7,640 nt of DNA from a bacterium (lineage in GTDB: Bacteria > Ratteibacteria > UBA8468 > B48-G9 > JAFGKM01): NCBI GenBank assembly GCA_026416755.1, contig JAOAEP010000062.1, positions 1-7,640 of the forward strand, in the 5' to 3' direction. This document shows, one piece after another, positions 1 through 6,245 of this stretch. The notes under the pieces are model-generated. The model was not told the DNA's origin. It did no database searches and was given only the letters and a program-made list of their open reading frames with translations. A program made the position numbers and the translations under genes. Position 1 is the stretch's first letter, and every line of letters begins with the position of its first letter.

Positions 1-250
1 ATTTAAGAAGTGAATTGTTTAAATTATCAACCAATGTCTTCTGGAGTAATACTTGAGAATAATAATAATTAATTACTAAAAAACATAGAATAACAAATAT
101 TGTCGTCACAAAAATAAATGGGAATATTTTTTTTATAAGAAGCTTTTTTGGAAGTAACCGTTCAAAATCAGCAGCCACAAAAAATAAAACTGTGTTTAAA
201 ACGATTATTATTAATACTTCAGTCAATATCATTAACCGTTTACTTTCCAT
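1..250 (-). CDS. Unidentified membrane protein, N-terminal part (cut by left edge)
   Basis: An open frame on the minus strand starts at ATG 250-248 and runs off the left edge after 83 codons without a stop. I do not recognise the family. Two strongly hydrophobic stretches, about residues 7-27 and 42-63, are joined by a short basic linker (LLPKKLLIKK) and followed by a polar segment rich in Asn and Leu. This is the layout of a protein with an N-terminal two-helix anchor and a soluble domain still to come, but the soluble part is outside the window, so no function is given. The start is uncertain: no Shine-Dalgarno sequence precedes ATG 250, whereas a second in-frame ATG at 232-230 (Met7) has GGAAAG about 10 nt upstream. 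The frame stays open a little upstream of 250 but has no ATG there. It is divergent from the phosphofructokinase gene, and that gene's likely promoter overlaps this 5' end. Confidence 0.55.
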   Translation of the reverse strand, partial: MESKRLMILTEVLIIIVLNTVLFFVAADFERLLPKKLLIKKIFPFIFVTTIFVILCFLVINYYYSQVLLQKTLVDNLNNSLLK

Positions 251-267
251 TAAAAATATTTTATAAT
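239..267 (+). promoter_or_regulatory. Probable promoter of the phosphofructokinase gene
   Basis: TTTACT at 239-244 (four of six matches to TTGACA) lies exactly 17 bp before a perfect TATAAT at 262-267. The predicted transcription start is near 274, giving a 5' leader of about 45 nt before the ATG at 319. The -35 box lies inside the start of the divergent membrane-protein gene. In AT-rich DNA a chance TATAAT is common, so the correct spacing is the main support. Confidence 0.4.
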
Positions 268-306
268 AAATACATAAAATTTCAACTTAAATATTAAGAT
301 TTTAAA

Positions 307-313
307 AAGGAGG
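307..313 (+). promoter_or_regulatory. Ribosome binding site of the phosphofructokinase gene
   Basis: AAGGAGG is a near-perfect Shine-Dalgarno sequence with 5 nt to the ATG at 319. It fixes the start of this gene and indicates bacterial-type translation initiation. Confidence 0.85.
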
Positions 314-318
314 TTTCT

Positions 319-1524
319 ATGAGTAAATTGAGAGGAAACATGCTAATTGCACAAAGTGGAGGACCTACAGTTGTTATAAATCAGAGTTTAGTTGGAGCAA
401 TTTTGGAGGCAAAAAAACATAAAGAAATAGAAGGGATTTTTGGTTCATTATTTGGTATAAAAGGAATACTTACTGGAAATATTATTGATTTAAAAAAAGA
501 AAAATTATCTGATTTAAAAAAGGTTGCAAACACTCCATGTTCTGCACTTGGAAGTGTAAGGAAAAAGCCAAAAGATGAGGAATGTGAAGAAATTTTTAAG
601 AATATGCAGAAATACAATATTAGATATTTTTTCTATATTGGGGGCAATGATTCAGCAGAAACTGCATATATTTTAAGTGAGAATGCTAAAAAGGTGGGAT
701 ATGAATTCAAATGTTTTCATATTCCAAAGACAATAGATAATGACTTGAAAGAAAATGACCATACCCCTGGATATGGTTCAGCAGCAAAATTTGTAGCAAT
801 GGCAATGTTAGGTGATAATCTTGACAACAAATCCCTTCCAGGGATAAAAATTGATGTAATTATGGGAAGGCATGCTGGCTTTTTAACTGCTGCTAGTTCT
901 TTAGCGAAAATTTATGAAGATGATGGACCACATCTTATTTATTTTCCAGAAAAACCATTTATGATTGAAAAATTTTTAAAAGAAGTAGATGAAGTATATA
1001 AGAAATATAATAGATGTTTAATAGCAGTTTCAGAAGGAATTTCAGATGAGAAAGGGGAACCAATAGCAGCAAAGTTTACAAAAGAAGTTGATTCTCATGG
1101 AAATGTTCAATTAAGTGGAACTGGAGCTCTTGGTGATTTACTTGCAGATATAGTGAGAAAGGAATTGAAAGTTGATAGAGTGAGAGCAGATACTTTTGGT
1201 TATCTACAAAGGTCTTTCCCTGGAGTTTATTCAGAAGTGGATGCAAAGGAAGCATATAAAGTTGGAGAAATAGCAGTAAAATATGCTATGGGCAAATATG
1301 AAAGTGGTTCTGTCTCAATAAAGAGAGAAGAAAGTAAAAAATACAAAGTCTATTATGAATGGGTACCTCTTGAAAAAGTTGCAAAAGAAACAAGAAATAT
1401 GCCAGATGAATTTATAAATAAAGATTTTAATTGGGTAACAGAAAAATTCATTGAATATGCAAAACCTCTTATTGGTAAGTTACCAGAAATAGGTATTTTA
1501 AAAAAAAATAAGGTTAATTTTTAA
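319..1524 (+). CDS. pfp: Phosphofructokinase, pyrophosphate-dependent type (diphosphate--fructose-6-phosphate 1-phosphotransferase)
   Basis: This 401-residue cytosolic enzyme phosphorylates fructose 6-phosphate to fructose 1,6-bisphosphate in glycolysis; with pyrophosphate as donor the step is reversible. Family landmarks are in order: SGGPT at 13-17 (phosphoryl-donor loop), IGGNDS at 107-112, PKTIDND at 136-142 with Asp140 as the expected catalytic base, MGRHAGF at 182-188, SEG with Glu239, and GYLQR at 294-298 (the GHLQR-like substrate motif). Donor choice in this family depends on two sites: ATP enzymes usually have Gly in GGDGS and Gly in PGTIDND. Here these are Asp111 and Lys137, the pyrophosphate pattern. 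The start is set by AAGGAGG 5 nt upstream. The gene stands alone, and its last 11 bp overlap the convergent ccdA gene. ATP use is less likely but cannot be excluded without an assay. Confidence 0.93.
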   Translation: MSKLRGNMLIAQSGGPTVVINQSLVGAILEAKKHKEIEGIFGSLFGIKGILTGNIIDLKKEKLSDLKKVANTPCSALGSVRKKPKDEECEEIFKNMQKYNIRYFFYIGGNDSAETAYILSENAKKVGYEFKCFHIPKTIDNDLKENDHTPGYGSAAKFVAMAMLGDNLDNKSLPGIKIDVIMGRHAGFLTAASSLAKIYEDDGPHLIYFPEKPFMIEKFLKEVDEVYKKYNRCLIAVSEGISDEKGEPIAAKFTKEVDSHGNVQLSGTGALGDLLADIVRKELKVDRVRADTFGYLQRSFPGVYSEVDAKEAYKVGEIAVKYAMGKYESGSVSIKREESKKYKVYYEWVPLEKVAKETRNMPDEFINKDFNWVTEKFIEYAKPLIGKLPEIGILKKNKVNF

Positions 1525-2191
1525 ATAAAATTAAATATAAGCCAGATATAACTAATAAAAATCCTGAAAAAATTTCAATTTTTTTATATATTTTTTGTAT
1601 TTTTTTAAGAATAATGAATATTTTTTGAATAAATAAAGAGATTGTTAAAAATGGGACACCAATTCCCAATGAATAAAAAAACAAAAGTAATATTCCTCTT
1701 CCTATAGTTTCTTGATTTGATGCAAGAAGTAAAATAGAAGAAAGTATAGGACCAACACAAGGTGTCCATCCACTCGCAAGCCCAATTCCTATTAAAAAAG
1801 AACTAAGGCATCCATAGTTTAATTTTTTTAATTTTATTCTTTTTTCTTCATAAAGTTTTTCTATTCTTATAAACCCTGATATGTGGAGTCCTAAAATAAT
1901 CATTATTATTCCACTAATATAACTTAAAACTTTTTTATTGGTAAATATAAATTTCCCCAAAAAAGAGAAAGAAGTTCCCAGTATAACAAAAATTAGAGTA
2001 AAACCGAAAATGAAACAAATTGTGGGTAATAATATTTTTTTATAATTTAAAATCTTTTCTTCTTTTATTTTTTCTAGTGATATCCCTGTCATATAAGAAA
2101 AATATAAAGGAATTAAAGGAAGAATACATGGAGAAAAAAAAGAAATAACTCCTCCAACAAAACTTAAAATTATTGAATAATTTTTAAACAT
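1514..2191 (-). CDS. ccdA: CcdA-type cytochrome c biogenesis / thiol-disulfide electron transporter
   Basis: A 225-residue inner-membrane protein of the DsbD transmembrane-domain family, with about six hydrophobic helices. CcdA proteins carry electrons from cytoplasmic thioredoxin across the membrane through one cysteine pair, to reduce extracytoplasmic thiols such as apocytochrome c or thioredoxin-like proteins. The two signature cysteines are present: Cys22 in FFSPCILPLIP at the start of helix 1 and Cys145 in SGWTPCVGP at the start of the second half. Length is normal for stand-alone CcdA (no periplasmic DsbD domains). It is the last gene of the minus-strand cluster, its ATG lying 8 bp inside the preceding thiotransferase gene with no Shine-Dalgarno, so translational coupling is likely. 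No thioredoxin-like or cytochrome c assembly partner is in the window, so its redox client is unknown. Its 3' end overlaps the phosphofructokinase gene by 11 bp. Confidence 0.9.
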   Translation of the reverse strand: MFKNYSIILSFVGGVISFFSPCILPLIPLYFSYMTGISLEKIKEEKILNYKKILLPTICFIFGFTLIFVILGTSFSFLGKFIFTNKKVLSYISGIIMIILGLHISGFIRIEKLYEEKRIKLKKLNYGCLSSFLIGIGLASGWTPCVGPILSSILLLASNQETIGRGILLLFFYSLGIGVPFLTISLFIQKIFIILKKIQKIYKKIEIFSGFLLVISGLYLILFKN

Positions 2192-3041
2192 TTTTAAATT
2201 GTAAGTTCATTAATTTACAGAAACCGCATATTTTTTTATTAGTTGGTTCTCCACATATTTCACAACTTTCTGGTTCTGAAATATTTAAAGATAAAGATTT
2301 TGCTAATTCAACGACTCCTTCTAAAAAATATTCTCTAAAATTGGGCTGCCATTTTGAAATTTCTTTTATAGTTTGGTACCATTTTTCTCGTCTTTTATCT
2401 ATTTTTTGCTTTAAAAATCTGTGAGGGCATATGTCTTCATCAATATATGGTAATCCGATCTCACCACAAAAATTTTTATTATCTTCCCCACCAACAAAAA
2501 ATAAAGGTCTAATTCTTGATAATTGTTTCTCTCGCCCTTTTAAATAAGGTGTAAACTTTGAAATCCAGTTGATATTTTTCCCAAGAATATTTTTGATAAA
2601 AAAGACTATAAAATCATCTCCATGGTGACCCGTACATAGTTTTGTCGCTCCATTTTCTCTTGGTATTTTATTCATTAAGTATCTTTTTATTGTACCGCAA
2701 CTACTACATATGGGTCTATTTAATTTGGCAATCTTATCATAATATATTCCAAAATCTTTAATGTCATAAATCTTGAGTTCAACATTACATATATCTGCTT
2801 GCTTTTTTATTAAATCTATGATTTTTACTGGAATAAAATCACCAAGTTTTATATAAAAAGCGATAAGTATACAATTTATTTTTTTCTCTCTAATATATTC
2901 GGAGAGAAGAAAACACGCAGAACCGCTATCTTTTCCTCCTGATAGTCCTATGTAGATTTTATCACCTTCTTCAAGAAGTTCATACTTAGATATTGTTTTG
3001 AAGATCTTTTTCTTATATGTTTCAATATGGAATTTTTTCAT
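2184..3041 (-). CDS. TtuA/TtcA-family tRNA 2-thiolation enzyme
   Basis: A 285-residue PP-loop ATPase. Family members activate a tRNA base by adenylation and replace its oxygen with sulfur (s2C32 for TtcA, s2T54 for TtuA, wobble s2U34 for Ncs6). Visible motifs are the PP-loop SGGKDS at 34-39, CSSC with Cys112 and Cys115, CTGHHGDD at 136-143, RPLFFVGGED around 178-187, and Cys205 in ICPHRF. Cys112, Cys115 and Cys205 match the three ligands of the catalytic 4Fe-4S cluster in this family. The C terminus carries a zinc ribbon, Cys260-x2-Cys263 and Cys272-x2-Cys275. The N-terminal zinc finger found in TtuA and Ncs6 is absent: the protein begins almost directly at the helix before the PP-loop. The substrate base cannot be decided from sequence. 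The ATG overlaps the stop of the DUF47 gene as ATGA, with no strong ribosome site, suggesting coupled translation. Confidence 0.85.
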   Translation of the reverse strand: MKKFHIETYKKKIFKTISKYELLEEGDKIYIGLSGGKDSGSACFLLSEYIREKKINCILIAFYIKLGDFIPVKIIDLIKKQADICNVELKIYDIKDFGIYYDKIAKLNRPICSSCGTIKRYLMNKIPRENGATKLCTGHHGDDFIVFFIKNILGKNINWISKFTPYLKGREKQLSRIRPLFFVGGEDNKNFCGEIGLPYIDEDICPHRFLKQKIDKRREKWYQTIKEISKWQPNFREYFLEGVVELAKSLSLNISEPESCEICGEPTNKKICGFCKLMNLQFKNV

Positions 3042-3706
3042 TTTGATTTTATTCCCAGAATTCTTACAAGGTCTCCTGCTTTTTTAATTGCATCTGTAAG
3101 ATTTTCCATAGTATCTATAATTTCATAAAGAATTATGGTTTTTGGTACCGATAAATTTTCTTTCATCAATCCTTTAATTAATTCTCTTCTTTTATCGTCT
3201 CCTTCTTCTTCAAGTGTCTCAATATGGGCACATTCTTCTAATAACTTTTGTATATCATTTTTTATCAAAGCATCAACTGCATCTTTAAGTTTTTCTCCCG
3301 CTTTTAAAGTAATTATTGAAAAAGTAAGAAGTAAATTCCCCATTTCTTCTGTTATTTTTTCCTCAAAAAATTCAAGTAATCTTACAATTCCTTTTGCCCC
3401 ATCTGCAATATCATTAAGTCCTTCATTTAAAATTAATAAATCTTCTCTGTCCGGTGGGAAAAATAAACCTTTTGAAAGTTCAAGGGTAATTTTTTTTCTT
3501 ATTTCATCTCCTTGATGTTCATAATTTTTTACATTTGCAATATGTAGATTTTTTTCTTCTAATTTACCTTTAACAAAACTTTCAACTGCATTTTTCATTT
3601 CTTCAACACATTTTAAAGAAATCTCTACATGTTTCAATTCATCATTTAAAATTTCTTTTTCCTCCTTCTGTCCAAGCCAGAATAAAATATTTTTTGTTTT
3701 ATCCAT
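3038..3706 (-). CDS. DUF47 / PhoU-like PiT accessory protein
   Basis: A 222-residue, highly charged, all-helical cytoplasmic protein of the DUF47 (TIGR00153-type, Pit accessory) family, structurally related to PhoU. Such proteins are usually encoded next to PiT transporters and are thought to control them; the mechanism is not settled. Two PhoU-like metal-binding ExxxD motifs are seen, one in each half: Glu63-xxx-Asp67 (YEHQGDEI) and Glu166-xxx-Asp170 (EEEGDDKRREL). The family segment FFPPDREDLL is at 82-91, followed by a helix ending IADGAKG. No membrane segment is present. It starts 1 bp after the PiT stop codon and its stop overlaps the next start by 4 bp, so it is firmly within the operon. 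Length and motif spacing are typical. Confidence 0.9.
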   Translation of the reverse strand: MDKTKNILFWLGQKEEKEILNDELKHVEISLKCVEEMKNAVESFVKGKLEEKNLHIANVKNYEHQGDEIRKKITLELSKGLFFPPDREDLLILNEGLNDIADGAKGIVRLLEFFEEKITEEMGNLLLTFSIITLKAGEKLKDAVDALIKNDIQKLLEECAHIETLEEEGDDKRRELIKGLMKENLSVPKTIILYEIIDTMENLTDAIKKAGDLVRILGIKSK

Positions 3707-3707
3707 A

Positions 3708-4679
3708 TTAACCCCCTATAAAAATTAAAATTATTTTTACTACCACATAAGATATTATACCAGAAATTAAAGGAGTTATGGCCCATGTTATAATAATATC
3801 TCTTGCAATTTTAAAATTTATTGCTTTTATTCCTCGATGAATTCCTATACCCCATATTGCTCCTACTATTGAATGAGAAGTAGATACAGGTATTCCAAAG
3901 TGTGTATAAAGATGTACATTTAGGGAAGAGCCAATTTCTGCTGAAATTGTCATCAAAGGGGTTAATCTTACAATATTAAATCCAACTGTTTCTATTACTT
4001 TATATCCCCACGTCGATACTCCAATTGCTATTGAAATACCACCTATAACAGAAGCAATTTTAGGTGTAATTTTCCCTGTCCCTATTAAAACACCTGTTGC
4101 ATTTGCTACATCATTTGCTCCCCAGGAAAAAGCGAGATAAGCACTTGTGAGGTAAATTAACAGAATTATTATTTGTCTTTCGTATTTCTTAATAAAATTT
4201 AAACTAAAGAAAAATTTTACGATAGGGAAAGTTAGGAAAGAAATTATTGCAGAACCAATTGGAGTGAAAATCCAACAAATCACAATTTGGCCTATTTTAT
4301 ACCAATAAATTGGTGTTGAATAAGCAAATCCTGCTCCTGCAACAGCACCAACAATTGAATGAGAAGTTGAAACAGGGATTTTTTTATAAGTTGCAATTGT
4401 TACCCAGGTTCCTGCACCAAAGAGTGATGTCATTCCTATTAAGGTTGCTATATCAAAAGGAAGCAAATTAAGAGGCACTACTCCTTTACCAATTGTTTTT
4501 ATCACATTTGAACCCAACAAGATTGCTCCAAGGAAAGAAAAAAAGATAGTGATAATTATTCCATCTCGTACTTTCATAACCCCTGAACCAATATCAGCAC
4601 CAACGCAATTTGCAGCGTCATTGGCTCCCATGGACCAACCCATATAAACTGAAAATAGGAGTGTGAGTAAAAAAATCAT
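3708..4679 (-). CDS. pit: PiT-family inorganic phosphate (or related anion) transporter
   Basis: A 323-residue polytopic membrane protein of the PiT family, which takes up phosphate coupled to H+ or Na+. It shows the inverted-repeat design of the family: GANDAAN at 18-24 and its second copy GANDVAN at 187-193, each in an N-terminal helix of a half, and PVSTSHSIVGA at 102-112 with its second copy at 264-274. Short extra loops make it smaller than the E. coli PitA type but normal for compact PiT proteins. ATG 4679 is preceded by AAAGGA at a good distance. It heads the minus-strand cluster and is followed 1 bp later by its DUF47 partner, which favours phosphate. Some PiT members (such as Bacillus CysP) carry sulfate instead, and the downstream sulfur-handling genes make that alternative worth keeping. 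Confidence 0.93.
   Translation of the reverse strand: MIFLLTLLFSVYMGWSMGANDAANCVGADIGSGVMKVRDGIIITIFFSFLGAILLGSNVIKTIGKGVVPLNLLPFDIATLIGMTSLFGAGTWVTIATYKKIPVSTSHSIVGAVAGAGFAYSTPIYWYKIGQIVICWIFTPIGSAIISFLTFPIVKFFFSLNFIKKYERQIIILLIYLTSAYLAFSWGANDVANATGVLIGTGKITPKIASVIGGISIAIGVSTWGYKVIETVGFNIVRLTPLMTISAEIGSSLNVHLYTHFGIPVSTSHSIVGAIWGIGIHRGIKAINFKIARDIIITWAITPLISGIISYVVVKIILIFIGG
3712..3717 (-). promoter_or_regulatory. Ribosome binding site of the DUF47 gene inside the PiT coding sequence
   Basis: On the minus strand AGGGGG, 5 nt before the DUF47 ATG (3706-3704), is formed by the final Gly-Gly codons of the PiT gene, just ahead of its TAA stop. The two genes are therefore likely to be translated in a coupled way. 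Confidence 0.6.
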
Positions 4680-4701
4680 TTTATTCCTTTACAGTTTAAA
4701 T

Positions 4702-4707
4702 TATAAT
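4702..4707 (+). promoter_or_regulatory. Candidate -10 box of mntP (symmetrical, may also serve pit)
   Basis: TATAAT lies 12 nt before the mntP ATG, so a transcript would begin about 4716-4719, at or next to the start codon. It sits in the self-complementary ATTATAAT (4700-4707), so the same bases read TATAAT on the minus strand towards pit. No good -35 box is seen at 16-18 bp in either direction, hence low confidence. Confidence 0.3.
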
Positions 4708-4709
4708 AT

Positions 4710-4736
4710 TTTATCAAAAATGGATATTTTGATAAA
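4710..4736. repeat. Perfect 10-bp inverted repeat over the mntP start, possible operator
   Basis: TTTATCAAAA at 4710-4719 is repeated as its exact reverse complement TTTTGATAAA at 4727-4736, with a 7-nt centre (4720-4726) that contains the mntP ATG. It lies in the region between the divergent pit and mntP genes, next to the shared -10 sequence. A dimeric repressor bound here would cover the mntP start and lie upstream of pit. It does not match a metal-regulator box that I can name, and the AT-richness raises the chance of coincidence. Confidence 0.4.
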
Positions 4737-5262
4737 CTTTTTAATAGGACTTTCTCTTTCAATGGACGCTTTTTCTGTTTCTGTTGTTTCAGGTTCGTTG
4801 ATTGCAAAAAAAAAGATATTAAATAGTTTTAAAATTTCTCTCTCCTTTGGCTTTTTCCAATTTATTATGCCAATTTTAGGTTGGTTTACTGGAATAAAAT
4901 TTTTAAAATATGTTGCTGATTTTGACCATATAGTTGCATTCGCTATTTTATTTATTATCGGAATTAAGATAATTTATGAATCCAAAAAAATTGAAAAAAC
5001 AATTGATATTGGGAAATTTTCAGTTTTATTTTTACTCTCAATTGCAACAAGTATTGATGCTTATGCTATAGGTTTGACTTTTTCACTTTTAAAAATTAAA
5101 GTTTTAACTCCTTCTTTAATAATCGGTCTTACAACATTTCTTATTTGTCTTTTTGGTTTTTATATGGGTAATAAAATAAAAAAATTTATAGGGGAAAAGA
5201 TTGAATTGATTGCTGGAATTACTTTAATATTAATTGGCTTTAAAATATTGTTAACCTGCTAA
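4720..5262 (+). CDS. mntP: MntP-type manganese efflux pump
   Basis: A 180-residue inner-membrane protein of the MntP (formerly DUF204/YebN) family, which exports Mn2+. About six hydrophobic helices form two related halves, each with its conserved acidic motif: SMDAF with Asp16 in helix 1 and SIDAYAIG with Asp113 in helix 4. These Asp residues are the expected metal-pathway residues. The start was placed at ATG 4720 because the protein then begins MDILINFLIGLSLSMDAF, as family members do. An upstream in-frame GTG at 4663 would add 19 unrelated residues and overlap the divergent pit gene. No Shine-Dalgarno sequence precedes ATG 4720; with a -10 box 12 nt upstream the mRNA may be nearly leaderless. 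The 40-bp gap to pit leaves no room for the yybP-ykoY manganese riboswitch often found before such genes. The C terminus ends directly after the last helix. Confidence 0.88.
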   Translation: MDILINFLIGLSLSMDAFSVSVVSGSLIAKKKILNSFKISLSFGFFQFIMPILGWFTGIKFLKYVADFDHIVAFAILFIIGIKIIYESKKIEKTIDIGKFSVLFLLSIATSIDAYAIGLTFSLLKIKVLTPSLIIGLTTFLICLFGFYMGNKIKKFIGEKIELIAGITLILIGFKILLTC

Positions 5263-5272
5263 ATAAATAATC

Positions 5273-5300
5273 TTGACAGAAATTTTTTTATATATAAAAT
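5273..5300 (+). promoter_or_regulatory. Probable promoter of the hcp cluster
   Basis: A perfect TTGACA at 5273-5278 is followed after 16 bp by TAAAAT at 5295-5300 (five of six matches). Transcription would start near 5307, about 33 nt before the hcp ATG. A second TATAAT at 5300-5305 is 21 bp from the -35 box, too far for a standard promoter. The box begins 11 bp after the mntP stop, so the hcp cluster has its own promoter. Confidence 0.6.
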
Positions 5301-5327
5301 ATAATTAAAGTGATAATAAAAGTAATA

Positions 5328-5335
5328 AAAGGAGG
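5328..5335 (+). promoter_or_regulatory. Ribosome binding site deciding the hcp start
   Basis: AAAGGAGG, followed by GG, precedes ATG 5340 by 4 nt. It selects ATG 5340, which yields the family-like N terminus MSEFKMFCYQC, over the upstream in-frame GTG at 5310. Confidence 0.8.
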
Positions 5336-5339
5336 GGAT

Positions 5340-6161
5340 ATGTCTGAATTTAAGATGTTTTGTTATCAGTGTAGCCAGACAAGTCAAGGAAAAGGATGTA
5401 TAAATTATGGTGTTTGTGGTAAGAATCCAACTTTATCAAGATTACAAGACAATTTAATTTTTGGACTTAAAGGTATAAGTGCTTATTTATATCATGCAGG
5501 AGAACTTGGATACAGGGATAAAAATCTTGAAAAATTTTTAATTGAAACATTATACACAACTTTAACAAATGTAAACTTTGATAATGAAAGATTTATTAAA
5601 CTTGCTCTTGATGTGGGAAGAATAAATATAGAAACAATGAAATTACTCAAAAAAGCGCATAATGAAACATATGGAGAACCAGAACCAGTTGAGGTATTTA
5701 CAGGAACAAAAAAAGGGAAAGGAATAATAGTTACAGGACATAGTATAAAAGTTCTTGAAGAAATTTTAAAACAATCAAAAGATAAAGGTATAAATGTTTA
5801 TACTCATTCAGAACTTTTGCCAGCACATGGATATCCTGGTTTAAGGAAATATGAAAATCTTATTGGAAATTTAGGGAAGGCATGGTATGACCAAAGAAAA
5901 TTATTTTCAGAAATTCCTGTATGTATTGTTGGAAGTTCAAATTGTGTTTTAATACCAAAAGAAGAATATAAAGATAGATTTTTTACAACAGGAATTGTAG
6001 GACTTCCAGAAGTTAAACATATAACTGGATATGATTTTTCAGAGGTTATAGAAAGAGCAAAAATATTGCCTACTTTACCTGAAAAGAATGGAAATACTAT
6101 TTTAACAACTGGATTTTCTTTATCTTCAATTCTTGCGTCTAAAGAAAAAATAAAAGAATAA
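5340..6161 (+). CDS. hcp: Hcp N-terminal fragment ending at the premature TAA
   Basis: This is what would be translated if the TAA at 6159-6161 terminates: 273 residues with the N-terminal 4Fe-4S cysteine motif (Cys8, Cys11, Cys20, Cys26), the helical domain and the first three hybrid-cluster ligands (His134, Glu158, Cys202). It stops shortly after TTGFSLSSILASKEKIKE, before the persulfide cysteine, so it could bind the simple cluster at most and should lack the hybrid cluster and its activity. Start choice rests on AAAGGAGG 4 nt upstream and on the family-typical N terminus. Confidence 0.75.
   Translation: MSEFKMFCYQCSQTSQGKGCINYGVCGKNPTLSRLQDNLIFGLKGISAYLYHAGELGYRDKNLEKFLIETLYTTLTNVNFDNERFIKLALDVGRINIETMKLLKKAHNETYGEPEPVEVFTGTKKGKGIIVTGHSIKVLEEILKQSKDKGINVYTHSELLPAHGYPGLRKYENLIGNLGKAWYDQRKLFSEIPVCIVGSSNCVLIPKEEYKDRFFTTGIVGLPEVKHITGYDFSEVIERAKILPTLPEKNGNTILTTGFSLSSILASKEKIKE
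6159..6161 (+). other. In-frame TAA stop codon within hcp
   Basis: The stop replaces codon 274, in the helix before the VFVIGGCD strand, where family members have a variable residue. It lies in an A-rich stretch (AAAGAATAAATAGAAAATGG). TAA also ends the intact pfp, mntP, pit, thiotransferase and ccdA genes here, so TAA is a normal stop codon in this genome and not a reassigned sense codon. A single-base change from a sense codon such as AAA, GAA, CAA, TTA, TCA or TAT explains it. Confidence 0.9.
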
Positions 6162-6245
6162 ATAGAAAATGGAAAGATAAAAAGGGTATTTGTTATAGGT
6201 GGATGTGACTCTCCAAATCCTAAAAATGAATATTTCAGAGAAATT

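Noticed and set aside
381..617. Minus-strand open frame inside pfp
   Set aside because: It is antisense to a well-matched enzyme, with no ribosome site and no family resemblance.
1565..1585. Possible intrinsic terminator for pfp (TGAAA-AAA-TTTCA then a T run)
   Set aside because: The stem is only 5 bp with a single G-C pair and a 3-nt loop; too weak to call in AT-rich DNA.
3135..3515. Plus-strand open frame inside the DUF47 gene
   Set aside because: Its Ser/Phe-rich composition is the shadow of a Glu/Lys-rich gene on the other strand.
4663..4719. Upstream GTG start at 4663 for mntP, adding 19 residues
   Set aside because: The added residues are not family-like, the start would overlap the divergent pit gene, and ATG 4720 gives the typical MntP N terminus.
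4680..4719. Manganese riboswitch (yybP-ykoY type) upstream of mntP
   Set aside because: The 40-bp gap is too short for the aptamer and no matching conserved sequence is present.
5310..5339. GTG start at 5310 for hcp
   Set aside because: It lies almost at the predicted transcription start and has no ribosome site; AAAGGAGG points to ATG 5340.
6159..6161. Recoded stop (reassigned codon or selenocysteine-like insertion) in hcp
   Set aside because: The codon is TAA, which is used as a true stop in the neighbouring genes. Selenocysteine and pyrrolysine use TGA and TAG, and the site is not a conserved catalytic position.
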